Shown here: one piece after another, positions 45,106 to 54,216 of the stretch | Layout of the letters: every line of letters starts with the position of its first letter | How positions within the stretch are numbered: position 1 is the stretch's first letter | From: Legionella_C sp963803545 | GTDB lineage: Bacteria > Pseudomonadota > Gammaproteobacteria > Legionellales > Legionellaceae | Direction: 5' to 3' | Assembly (NCBI GenBank): GCA_963803545.1 | Contig: CAWDMX010000001.1 | Location: 682,001-746,000 of the forward strand | Length of the DNA: 64,000 nt | The notes under the pieces: generated by a model | Databases searched by the model: none | What the model saw: only the letters and a program-made list of their open reading frames with translations | What the model was told of the DNA's origin: nothing | Translations under genes and position numbers: made by a program

Positions 45106-45412
45106 AGTACTTCTCTTCTAAATACATACAATCCTTTATGCGGCAGTCTGACGCCGTTCAGACGACTATCATTTGAATGCAGGTGCCCATTTGAGGAACA
45201 GGCTTTGCAACAAGACCATGATGCAGGTGTCTATTCGCAGCAGAGCCGATTGCTGCGTTCGCACAAACACAGCGCTTGATTGCCGAGGTCGCGCCTAAGG
45301 TAGGCGTGATTCCAACGGGTTTGCAATAATCCATTCTGATTCTGGTCTTTAATATTGCCTTAATAAAGCGCTGTTACAGTAGGCCTTCCCTCTAATTTAG
45401 ATAAGAGAGTGT

Positions 45413-46459
45413 ATGGCTGATGTTCGATCACTAGAGAGTGTATTAGCGACAAGCTTGCAACTGTGCCATCAAGCGCACGCGTATTTAGAACAAGGAAACT
45501 GGGCTAAATTTTTAGCGCAGACGAGTAAGCTGTACGGAAATTTTGGTGATAGGGAAGAGTTGGACAAGCCGTTTATAGCTGCCTTTTTACGTAAAGTATG
45601 GAGTAAAAACCCACCTCAGAACCTCTCTCAACGGATTGCATTCGTGGAGTTAACGGCAAAAATATATTGCCGTGCTGCGAAAACAGGTGAGCATGCAGAA
45701 ATTAACGCTCTGTATTCGGAGATTCAATTTTTTAAAGAATGCTGCCCCGGCTTAAGTGCGCCAGAAGACGACGCATGTAACGATTCAAACGAATGCGCCG
45801 ATCCCGCGTTGCTCATTGCTTTAATGGAACGTGCAAAAATAGGAGCTACCAGCAGCGTTCAGAAAATATTGAATCACAAAATAATGCAAATGAACGCCTT
45901 AGGTGAGCACAGGATTAGTGATGAAATTATTACTAAGGCCGCCGTACACCATATTTTGTGCTACACCGGTCTACCGAAGATTGCCGTCATCAAACGGCAT
46001 TATAAAACACGATCGGCTTTTTTTCATATCAGACCAGCGCGCGCCGATAGCCTGATAATTGCGGATTTGCAAGCCAAAGATGGCGGCCTTGATGATTCAA
46101 ACGCCAACTATTTTAGGCAAAGCGGTTATCAATCCTTAGGGTTGATTGGCGACCCGTTGAAAGCAAAAATCATATCTGATTTTTTGACTCGGGTATCCTC
46201 GGCTAAAGGTGAGGCAAACGTTGATACGGTTTACGAGTATTTTAAAAAAACGCCTCAATATAAAATTCTGCAAAAGGGACAAGGACTGACAACGCTCTTT
46301 TTGCACGTTTTTTTTAATAAAAAAACGGACTCCGTTAAAGCTATTGAGAAAATATATAATGAATGCAAAAACCATTATCAATGGATGAACACAGAGCTTA
46401 AACGCTGCACCGGGGAAACGGTTAAATACCCGTGTTACGGCGATAAAAAGTTTGGGTAG
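45413..46459 (+). CDS. hypothetical protein (348 aa), candidate effector
   Basis: Not recognised. The sequence is mostly alpha-helical, cytosolic in character and has seven or more cysteines, including an FFKECCPGLSAPEDDACND segment. No signal peptide or membrane helix. AGAGAG lies six bases before the ATG. In Legionella such isolated orphan genes with helical products are often Dot/Icm substrates, but the C-terminal KYPCYGDKKFG lacks an obvious acidic E-block signal. Possible role is inference only. Confidence 0.65.
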   Translation: MADVRSLESVLATSLQLCHQAHAYLEQGNWAKFLAQTSKLYGNFGDREELDKPFIAAFLRKVWSKNPPQNLSQRIAFVELTAKIYCRAAKTGEHAEINALYSEIQFFKECCPGLSAPEDDACNDSNECADPALLIALMERAKIGATSSVQKILNHKIMQMNALGEHRISDEIITKAAVHHILCYTGLPKIAVIKRHYKTRSAFFHIRPARADSLIIADLQAKDGGLDDSNANYFRQSGYQSLGLIGDPLKAKIISDFLTRVSSAKGEANVDTVYEYFKKTPQYKILQKGQGLTTLFLHVFFNKKTDSVKAIEKIYNECKNHYQWMNTELKRCTGETVKYPCYGDKKFG

Positions 46460-46814
46460 TACAACTCAAAAAACAGATTGATGCCATTCGGCGTTGGAAT
46501 CTTTGTTAAAATCGCGCTTAGTGTTTAAAAAAGTAGCTCTGTATCGGGAATTTATGGAGCCGCAATTCCAGCAAGCTTGCGCCCGCTTTAACGCGGCGTT
46601 CGAGACCTAAACCTATTCATTCAAAAGCCTCTTGAACCGTTGTGTGTTCATTGGCAAGCGGCGATAACGTGGCCGTTATTAAAAGTCGTATTTTTTTCAA
46701 TTAAGCACGGGTTCCGAGGTTAGAGCCAAAACGCGCGTGAAAAAGTTTTGCTTTAAATACAAATAAAGCGTGCTACTGTATTATAAATTCATCAAAAAAT
46801 TCCTTAAGAATCCT
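46460..46814. other. 355-bp gap upstream of the giant repeat gene
   Basis: No ORF of note. It should contain the original promoter of the giant repeat gene, whose first codons are at 46815. Confidence 0.4.
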
Positions 46815-46860
46815 ATGCCTACCTTAGACCCCAAATGCTTCGCTCTGCCTGAAATCGCAC
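46815..46860 (+). pseudogene. detached first 15 codons of the giant repeat protein gene
   Basis: ATG at 46815 reads MPTLDPKCFALPEIA and then meets the IS3-family element at 46861. If the element and one GCAC copy are removed, the next codons are CCC GTT ATG GAT, i.e. the frame continues without shift into the 1395-codon ORF at 48068. This is therefore the authentic N-terminus. Confidence 0.75.
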
Positions 46861-48058
46861 GGTAATCGTCCCTAAAAATAATTGATGCCAAAAGTAGAAT
46901 TTTCTCGTACCCTTTACGCAGGAGATTCTGCATGAAAAAATCAAAATTTAGTGACAGTCAAATTATGTCGATCATCAAGCAAAGTGAAGCAGGCGTACCT
47001 GTTCCAGAACTTTGTCGTGAACATGGCATGAGTTCAGCAACGTTTTATAAATGGCGTGCAAAATATGGTGGCCTGGACTTGCCGATGATGACCCGACTAA
47101 AAGAGCTCGAGTCTGAAAATGCTCGTTTGAAGAAGATGTACGCTGAAGAGCGCCTAAAATCTGAGATTCTTCGCGAGGTGCTTGAAAAAAAGTAGTTAAG
47201 CCATCCAGTCGAAAGCAGCTTGCACAGAAAGCCGTGCAGGAAAAATTTATCTCCGTACGGATGGCCTGTTGTTTATTTAGCATCAGTGAAACTTGCTATC
47301 GTTACCAATTGAAGCTGAATGATGAAAATGCTCATATTGCAAACTGGTTGTTGCATTTGACTGAAAATAATCGCAATTGGGGTTTTGGCCTTTGTTTTTT
47401 ATATTTGCGTAACGTTAAAGGTTACAAATGGAACCATAAGCGTGTTTATCGTATTTATAGAGAGCTCGAGCTGAATTTAAGAATCAAACCCAAAAAGCGG
47501 TTAATTAGGGAAAAGCCAGAGGCGCTAACGGTTCCTCAAGCAATAAACGAATGCTGGTCAATGGATTTTATGCATGATCAGTTACAAAACGGGCGTAGTT
47601 ATCGTTTATTTAACGTGATTGATGACTTCAATCGAGAAGGCCTTACCATTGAAGCTGACTTCTCTTTGCCTGCTGAGCGTGTGATTAGGGCGCTTGATCA
47701 GGTTATTGAGTGGCGTGGTAAGCCTTTTCAGATACGTTGTGATAATGGACCTGAATATATCAGTCACTTGCTTACACAATGGGCTGAAAAACACAAAATA
47801 ACGCTATTGTTTATTCAGCCAGGCAACCCACAACAAAATGCCTATGTTGAGCGTTATAACAGAACCGTACGATATGATTGGTTAAACCAGTATTTATTTA
47901 GTACGATCGAGGAAGTTCAGAATATGGCCACAAAATGGTTGTGGTCTTATAACAACGAACGGCCTAACATGGCGATTGGAGGTATACCGCCCAGACAAAA
48001 ACTGAAATTAGTAGCTTAGTTTCTACTTTTAGCGTCAGTTAAAAATGGGGGGATTACC
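46861..48058. mobile_element. IS3-family insertion sequence (IS51/IS407-like), complete
   Basis: Inverted termini GGTAATCGTCCCTAAAAATA and, inward from the right, GGTAATCCCCCCATTTTTAA; both continue with AAAAGTAGAA further in. GCAC is duplicated at both flanks (46857-46860 and 48059-48062). It carries orfA and orfB with a frameshift signal and sits in the 5' end of a large gene. Confidence 0.93.
46932..48019 (+). CDS. IS3-family transposase OrfAB, joined by -1 frameshift
   Basis: OrfA (46932-47195, 87 aa) is an HTH_8 protein (KFSDSQIMSIIKQSEAGVPVPELCREHGMS) ending in a leucine-zipper-like helix. OrfB in the -1 frame runs to 48019, with DDE residues D in CWSMDFMHDQL, D in IRCDNGPEYI and E in NAYVERYNRTVRYDWL. 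A slippery A AAA AAG lies at 47186-47192, just before the OrfA stop; the -1 frame from there is open through KVVKPSSRKQLAQKAVQEKF into OrfB. Looks complete and probably active. Confidence 0.92.
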
Positions 48059-48067
48059 GCACCCGTT

Positions 48068-51000
48068 ATGGATACGCAGTTAAACCTTAAGAAAATGGCG
48101 GAACTATTAAAAAAAATGTCCGAGGCAAACACGCTTACAAGTATTGGCGATATTGAGCAACGGTTGTCGGCGTTTTTAGATGAATCAGGCAACTACAGCG
48201 CGCGTGCGAGCTTAAGGCGGTCTTTTTTGGTTTTGCAACATTATTTATTTTCAGAGCATTCCTCGCCTGGCCATCAAAAAATTATCGCGTATAAAATTCT
48301 TGAGGGCCTTGATACCTGTATTGCGGGATTTCATAACCGTATTGCGGCCATTGAGTTAGGCTTAATTCGCCCGTCAACAATCTCTGATTTTTTATTTATT
48401 TTACGCATGAATATTGTGGGGCAGATGACCTACAAAGAACCCGATGTGCATCTTCATAACGCCTATTATAGCGAGGCCGCAAAGCAGGGGTTCGGCGTGC
48501 GGCCGTTAAATAGTGAGGACCGGGATTGCGCCTACTTAACCCACTCTGAGATAGACAATATCTGCAAGGAGTTTGCGCACCACTATACGCCGATAACTAT
48601 TATCAGTTACTTGTTCACCGCCATTAAGAGTGAGTTAAGCCTTTATTACGATTATGTAGGCTGCAACCACGATGAGGTTGGCTATCAAGAATGCGACTAT
48701 TCGCGTTTTGAATCGTTTTTAAATACGGTTATTGGTAAGCCAATAGGGTTTAACCGGTTGTTTATAGGAAATTTGGACCCCGAAAATGAAACACCCTGTG
48801 TTCGTGATATCAATTGGGTGCACGTTCGAAAAGCGCTCATTACATGTCTTGATGCTGAGCGGTATGTGCATTTTGATACGCAGGAGCTGCTGTTTTTTAA
48901 ACACCTGGAGCAGCTTCCGTCGGAGGCATTTTTTGCTAAAAATATTCTGTTGATGCGCCGCCTTAATCTGATAGCCAGTCCTGAACTATTTAGTCATTTA
49001 CCCGCCGATTCTTTTTCTCAGGTACGAAAACTGTTGTTCGCTCAGTCACCGCCGGTAACAGCTGCAAACTATATTTCCGAGCAATCACGGCGCGCACCTT
49101 GGCTTGCTATGGAGCGCGCTGAGGAAAAAATGAAAACAATCAGTTTTTTTTGGCATCCCTTTTTAAATAAAAAAAACAATCAGCGTACTTTTGTTGAAAT
49201 GAGCAGAGCCATTCCCCTGGCGGTTTTAGAGGAGCTTTTAACCCACGCCACCCATCAGAACCCCGATTTTCTCCAATTGTTGCTAACGCAATCCAACTTG
49301 CCATTTATTGCAGCAGAAAGGCACCCGCTTATTTTGGAAAGGTTGGTAAAAAATGAGCCGTCGGCTTATGAGACCAATCTATTGCTACTGTTGCGTCGAA
49401 ATAAAAATGACGCGACGCTCCTGATTTATGCAGCAAAATACGAGCCCAAAAACTTCGCTTACTTGTTAACGATTCTTAAAAATTTTTCGATTCCCATCAT
49501 TATGCGCTTGCTATCGCATCAATCGGTACAGGGTTCGGCTCTTATCTCTATTATTCAAAACCAGCCGCAAACGCTTGCGCTATTACTAGCCTTTATTGAG
49601 ACACTCCCGATGCGAGAGCAAATAAAATTGATGGGTCAAACCTGTAGCGCTCACAAAACCGCGTTAATGCATGCCGCTCAAGCTTCATCGGAAGCACTTA
49701 AGCAGGTCTTGGATAGGGTTGCGACTTTTGATAAATCCCACCAGTTAGAGTTGCTTTGGCAAAAAGATGCGGGGGGTGCGAACGTGCTGATGATGGTTTT
49801 CGATAAGCCGTTTGCGTTTTTAATGCTTGTACAGGCTACGACTAAAATATGCAGCCGGCACGAATTAATAGATTATTTATGCCAGCAAAACAAAGCAGGC
49901 CAGTCCATTCTTATGCTCGTTCTGCAAAAACCACAGCTAACGTTTAACTATCTGTTTGACGTTATGAAACCCATGACCGGTTTGGAAAAAATGAAGCTGC
50001 TTACCCAAAAAAATGCAGCAGGAGACACCCCCTTGATGCTTGCCACGCAGCACTCACCCGAAGCGGTGGAGCGACTGCTTGGGTTTGCATCTGCTGATAA
50101 AAGGCTGGACTTAATAGGGTTGAAAAATGCAAAAGGCACAACGGCTTTTCTCAACGCAACAGCAACACCCTCCGTCGCCCTCCTTCTTTTTTTAAGGATA
50201 ATAATGGCCGAGCCTGCAGAAAAAACAAGGCCTTTATTCGACCCCAACAAACAGGGGGATTTCGCTTTTTTTAATATGACCCAGCACGCACGCAATGATT
50301 TGCCGGCGTTTCTTTCCGTACTGCAACGCTTATCGCCGGTGGAAAACGCCGAGCTGTTGTCCCAACCCAATGCGCGAGGAAATACACCCTTGATGATGCT
50401 AATGATGCCGTTAAATTCTGTTGAGGCGATTCACAATTATCTTATTCGAACCTTAAGCACGCTGACAACGCTTCAGCAGTATAAGCTGCTGGTGCAGCGC
50501 AATAATAATAACGAAACAGTGATGCTAGTTGCCGCGCGCTATCAACCCGCCTTGCTGTTTTTACTGCTGCATTATGTGCAAAAATTTTCTGTAGGCGGCC
50601 AACGGATGGTGCTCAATGGGTACCCGCACCGAAGCGCAAATGTATTGTTAATCGCCAATTACTACCATCCTGAAAAAATTGGACTGTTGCTAAATGCAGC
50701 AAGCGCTCTTGCACCCGAGAGTCAGAAATTGCTGGTACAAAGGGCTAAAGATGGTAGTTCCGTATTAACGAGTCTCGCCCACTATTTACCTGAAAAAATT
50801 ACAGCTTTTCTGAGTAAATTTTCTCCACAAGAACGGACGAGGCTAATATTTCACAAAGATCAAGCGGGCAATACGCCTTTTAGCTACGCCGCACGTTATC
50901 AGCCGACTGCGGTTGAGCATTTGCTCGCAAGCCTCGGCGGGCTTTCAGAGCAGGGGCTGAGCGAACTGCTGTCCGCACGCAATAATGCCGACTGGACGGC

Positions 51001-52255
51001 GTTTGAGTACGCCGCGCGCTACCAACCAGAAGGCTTTATTTTTTTACAATCCAGCGTGGCGCACCTATGCAGCGATAGAGCGCTCTCAACGCGGCTGGAT
51101 GCGCAACTTTCGGCCATGATCAAGCAGGCGTTTGCATTAGCTACGCACTATCATCCGGGGTTGCTGGATGCGTTATTAAACAGTCGCTTGCTTGCTGAAA
51201 AAGTCAAAAGAAAGCTGCTCGTGGAGGATTATAATGATCACTCTATTTTTATGATTGCCGCCCAGTTTCAGGCTCTGTCGCTTGAGGTTTTGGTGAAAAA
51301 AGCCGTTGAATTTTCCTTGGATGTTGAGCACTTATTAGCGCGGCAGACCCTAGACAAAGGGGAAACCGTGTTGATGCTTGCCGCGCGCAATACGTCGTTA
51401 GACTTTATGCGCACGGGCGAACTCTCTGAGGCAGTACAACGAAAGTTACTCCTGCAACAAGATTATACTAACGCGACCGTTTTGATGCATGCGCTGAGTC
51501 GACTCGAAAATACGAAGGCGGTCTTTGGGCTTATTGAAAAACTTGCATGCGACGCATGTAAATGGATTGGCTCACAAAGAAAAGACGGCTGGAGTGCCTT
51601 AATGCTCGCCGCCGAAACGGAAGCTCAAACGTTCCATTTTTTGTTAGCGTATATTGATAAATACGAGGTAAAAACTCAAAGAAAGTTATTAAGTGTACGC
51701 AGTAACACCGAAGGCGGGGATACGCTTTTTTCAATTGTTGCAAAAAATAAAAGCGAGGTTTCTGAGGTGTGGGAGGCCGCAATTGAGCGCCTTTCTTTTG
51801 TGGATAAATACGCGCTTTACAACCAAATTAGCGGGGATTGCAGGATGAGGGCGGCAGACGAAATACCCCCTTATTTAAATTTTCCAACGCTATTGATTGA
51901 GGGTATTAATCAGTTCGATACACACGACCCCGTGGGAAAAATCCTTAAAACCTGCTTGTGCAGTATGCTAGCCGGTGAACCATTGAAGATATGCCGTGTG
52001 CTGGACGCCTACCGTCACTTGCAGCAAACCGCGGCCGTCAACAATTTTCAACAGCATTTTCTGCACGCCTTACACGAGGATAATAGTGTGTTTTGCCAGG
52101 CCTTTACTCAAAAATTCAAGGGCACAGCGGAGTTGTTTTTTGCACAGCCCGACTGGATTGCCGCGCTTAAAAAAGCCGCCCAACAGTGGGGTCTTCCTGC
52201 GCAAATTTTAGAGCGAACTCCCAGCATTGCCGCACGCAACACGGGGTCTCATTAG
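48068..52255 (+). CDS. giant ankyrin-like repeat protein, candidate Dot/Icm effector
   Basis: 1395 residues from the first Met after the IS; the native start was 46815. Residues 1 to about 430 are a helical domain without recognised match. From about 440 to 1240 there are degenerate ankyrin-like repeats with a period near 45-50, recognisable by G-x-T-x-LM-x-AA-x-Y-x-P-x-x-x-x-x-LL (for example GNTPFSYAARYQPTAVEHLL and GDTPLMLATQHSPEAVERLL). The tail is helical. No signal peptide or membrane helix. Large ankyrin-type proteins are classic effectors in Legionella and relatives. Without its native start, expression depends on an internal or IS-derived signal. Confidence 0.7.
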   Translation: MDTQLNLKKMAELLKKMSEANTLTSIGDIEQRLSAFLDESGNYSARASLRRSFLVLQHYLFSEHSSPGHQKIIAYKILEGLDTCIAGFHNRIAAIELGLIRPSTISDFLFILRMNIVGQMTYKEPDVHLHNAYYSEAAKQGFGVRPLNSEDRDCAYLTHSEIDNICKEFAHHYTPITIISYLFTAIKSELSLYYDYVGCNHDEVGYQECDYSRFESFLNTVIGKPIGFNRLFIGNLDPENETPCVRDINWVHVRKALITCLDAERYVHFDTQELLFFKHLEQLPSEAFFAKNILLMRRLNLIASPELFSHLPADSFSQVRKLLFAQSPPVTAANYISEQSRRAPWLAMERAEEKMKTISFFWHPFLNKKNNQRTFVEMSRAIPLAVLEELLTHATHQNPDFLQLLLTQSNLPFIAAERHPLILERLVKNEPSAYETNLLLLLRRNKNDATLLIYAAKYEPKNFAYLLTILKNFSIPIIMRLLSHQSVQGSALISIIQNQPQTLALLLAFIETLPMREQIKLMGQTCSAHKTALMHAAQASSEALKQVLDRVATFDKSHQLELLWQKDAGGANVLMMVFDKPFAFLMLVQATTKICSRHELIDYLCQQNKAGQSILMLVLQKPQLTFNYLFDVMKPMTGLEKMKLLTQKNAAGDTPLMLATQHSPEAVERLLGFASADKRLDLIGLKNAKGTTAFLNATATPSVALLLFLRIIMAEPAEKTRPLFDPNKQGDFAFFNMTQHARNDLPAFLSVLQRLSPVENAELLSQPNARGNTPLMMLMMPLNSVEAIHNYLIRTLSTLTTLQQYKLLVQRNNNNETVMLVAARYQPALLFLLLHYVQKFSVGGQRMVLNGYPHRSANVLLIANYYHPEKIGLLLNAASALAPESQKLLVQRAKDGSSVLTSLAHYLPEKITAFLSKFSPQERTRLIFHKDQAGNTPFSYAARYQPTAVEHLLASLGGLSEQGLSELLSARNNADWTAFEYAARYQPEGFIFLQSSVAHLCSDRALSTRLDAQLSAMIKQAFALATHYHPGLLDALLNSRLLAEKVKRKLLVEDYNDHSIFMIAAQFQALSLEVLVKKAVEFSLDVEHLLARQTLDKGETVLMLAARNTSLDFMRTGELSEAVQRKLLLQQDYTNATVLMHALSRLENTKAVFGLIEKLACDACKWIGSQRKDGWSALMLAAETEAQTFHFLLAYIDKYEVKTQRKLLSVRSNTEGGDTLFSIVAKNKSEVSEVWEAAIERLSFVDKYALYNQISGDCRMRAADEIPPYLNFPTLLIEGINQFDTHDPVGKILKTCLCSMLAGEPLKICRVLDAYRHLQQTAAVNNFQQHFLHALHEDNSVFCQAFTQKFKGTAELFFAQPDWIAALKKAAQQWGLPAQILERTPSIAARNTGSH

Positions 52256-52316
52256 GGGCTACGGCTAAAAACGAACGCTGTTGTTGAAAAAGCGGTAAAG
52301 ACCTGTACAGGTTCTC

Positions 52317-52346
52317 AAAAAAACTCTAAGCTTGAGCGTTTTTTTA
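52317..52346 (+). terminator. possible bidirectional terminator
   Basis: A run of seven A's, a short CTC/GAG stem around TAAGCTT, then seven T's (52339-52345), about 60 bases after the giant gene's stop. The stem is weak. Confidence 0.4.
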
Positions 52347-52390
52347 AAACACTAGCATTCTTTAAAAACGTATTCTTAAATGGAGTTTTC

Positions 52391-53482
52391 ATGTTTAGCA
52401 AACGCAATTACCGTCTAGTTTTATGTTGCTCAGCCTTGTCTGTTATCAGTCTTTTTGCACGCGCGGGTTTACCAAAAGACAACGATGCCGCCACTATTTA
52501 CACCGGCACACAGCTCTCAGCGGGGGCTGTTTTTCTAAGACCCGGCGGCAGCAACGATTACGCGGTACTCGTGAATCCATTCAATGCAAATGTGGCGGCA
52601 CCCATTCTCTCACCCAGCTGGCAACCCGAAGGGATTAGCGCCGATTTTTCACCCGGGTTTACCGTTAACTTGACTCATGTTTTCGCAGGAACCAATACGG
52701 ATTGGAGCCTTAATTGGACGCATCTTAAAACCTCCGATAGCGCCAGTTTTCCGGTGAACAGGAATCCACCACCGGCGCAACAGATGACCGGACCGTTCTG
52801 GAACATTGGACCGGACGCAGGCACCACCAGCGCGGCGTCCGGTCGGGTACGCTACGACTACGATGTATTTAACGCCGAAGTAGGGCAGCGGATAAGCCTT
52901 AAAAAATTTCAGGGACGGGTTTTTGCCGGCTTAAGTGGTCTGTGGGTTGAGCAAGAGATGGCAGCTAATTTTTCCGGTACCGATCCCATCCTTGGCGTAT
53001 ATACCTTCGGTATAACTACGCAATCGACCTACCATGCCGGAGGCGTTCGGGTGGGACTGGAAGGAAACTATCCTGCTTTTCTGGGAGTTCAATTGGTAGG
53101 GAGCGTTGCTGGGGGGCTTTATTTAGGGTCGCAGCAACCGAACACTACGACGGTTGGAACCGGGCGAATATTGAGTAATGCGGGAATTGCCACGAACCAT
53201 CAATCAATTAATCACCACAGTTATCTACAAGCCATTCCCGCGGTGGACACGAAGCTTGGATTGAGCTATAGCCGTCGCTACTCGGCTGAAAGCGTGCTTA
53301 CCATTGAGGCAGGCTATAGAGCGTCGGTATACAGCGATGTCATTCAAAATTATGTGCCCTCTACCTATGTTCCCGGTTCATTAGGAATTGTTTCCGGCTC
53401 CGTTTTTTTACAAAGTTTGATAAAAACAACCGACAATCTATCCTTAGACGGCCCCTATGTAACGGCTGCAATCACGTTCTAA
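52391..53482 (+). CDS. Legionella major outer-membrane protein (MOMP) family porin
   Basis: 363 residues with a signal peptide (LVLCCSALSVISLFARA). The pattern is typical of Legionella_OMP (PF05150): an early W-x-PEGISADFSPGF strand, then V-x-FAGTNTDWSLNWTHLKTSDS, a DYDVFNAEVGQ strand, RVFAGLSGLWVEQ and alternating strands ending VTAAITF with a terminal Phe. It forms a beta-barrel porin in the outer membrane. GGAG lies seven bases before the ATG. This gene is the best taxonomic marker in the window. The cysteines of some paralogues are few here. Confidence 0.88.
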   Translation: MFSKRNYRLVLCCSALSVISLFARAGLPKDNDAATIYTGTQLSAGAVFLRPGGSNDYAVLVNPFNANVAAPILSPSWQPEGISADFSPGFTVNLTHVFAGTNTDWSLNWTHLKTSDSASFPVNRNPPPAQQMTGPFWNIGPDAGTTSAASGRVRYDYDVFNAEVGQRISLKKFQGRVFAGLSGLWVEQEMAANFSGTDPILGVYTFGITTQSTYHAGGVRVGLEGNYPAFLGVQLVGSVAGGLYLGSQQPNTTTVGTGRILSNAGIATNHQSINHHSYLQAIPAVDTKLGLSYSRRYSAESVLTIEAGYRASVYSDVIQNYVPSTYVPGSLGIVSGSVFLQSLIKTTDNLSLDGPYVTAAITF

Positions 53483-53576
53483 AACGGTCGGGTTTTGCCC
53501 CGCCGTTTGTTTTTTACAAGCGCGGGGGCGGGTTTTACAACGGGTGCGTGGGCGTCATTGTTTCGCAGCATACGGC

Positions 53577-54176
53577 TTAAAACTGGGGGTTCAAGGGCAG
53601 GGCTTGATTGGCAATACATTTTTTGTAACAGTGGCAGGAAATAAGGTGATCGTTTACCATGCCTGTTGCTTGCATAAACGCGTAACAAATAGTACTGCCG
53701 ACAAATTTGAATCCTCTTTTTTTTAAATCGCGAGCCATAGCTTCTGAGGCACAGGTTTGTGTTGGTACCTGTTCTTGGGTGGTCCATTGATTTTGTACCG
53801 GCTTTCCATCGACAAAGCTCCAAATATAGCGTGCAAAACTTGCGTATTCTTGTTGAACCTTTAAATACGCCTGGGCGTTTGTGACAACCGATTGAATTTT
53901 TAAGGCGTTGCGGATGATTCCCGGGTTGTTGCTTAGTTGTTCAATTTTAGCGCGGTCATAATTGGCAATAACGGCGGCCTCAAAATTATCAAAACTCGCC
54001 CGGTAGTTGGCTCTTTTTTTTAAAACAGTTAGCCAGCTCAAGCCGGCCTGCATGCCTTCAAGAATTAAAAGCTCAAACAGTAAGCGTTCATCATAGACGG
54101 GCACCCCCCACTCTAAATCGTGGTAATCGAGATACAGCGGGGTTTCAGTAACCCACGCACAACGTTTAATTTTCAT
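53577..54176 (-). CDS. tag: DNA-3-methyladenine glycosylase I
   Basis: 199 residues from ATG 54176 (an in-frame ATG four codons earlier is also possible). Matches E. coli Tag closely: RCAWV with zinc-ligand Cys6, YHDLEWGVP with His19, GLSWLTVLKKRANYRASF, GFKFVGSTICYAFMQATGMVNDH and a final CHC. It removes 3-methyladenine from alkylated DNA in base-excision repair. It follows a 604-codon gene by 40 bases on the same strand and may share its transcript. Confidence 0.95.
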   Translation of the reverse strand: MKIKRCAWVTETPLYLDYHDLEWGVPVYDERLLFELLILEGMQAGLSWLTVLKKRANYRASFDNFEAAVIANYDRAKIEQLSNNPGIIRNALKIQSVVTNAQAYLKVQQEYASFARYIWSFVDGKPVQNQWTTQEQVPTQTCASEAMARDLKKRGFKFVGSTICYAFMQATGMVNDHLISCHCYKKCIANQALPLNPQF

Positions 54177-54216
54177 TGTTATCCGCATCTCTTTAGGGGC
54201 AACAGGCGTGCCGTGG

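Noticed and set aside
49948..50370. 140-codon minus-strand ORF inside the giant repeat gene
   Set aside because: It is a shadow of the long plus-strand coding sequence, without a ribosome site or family match.
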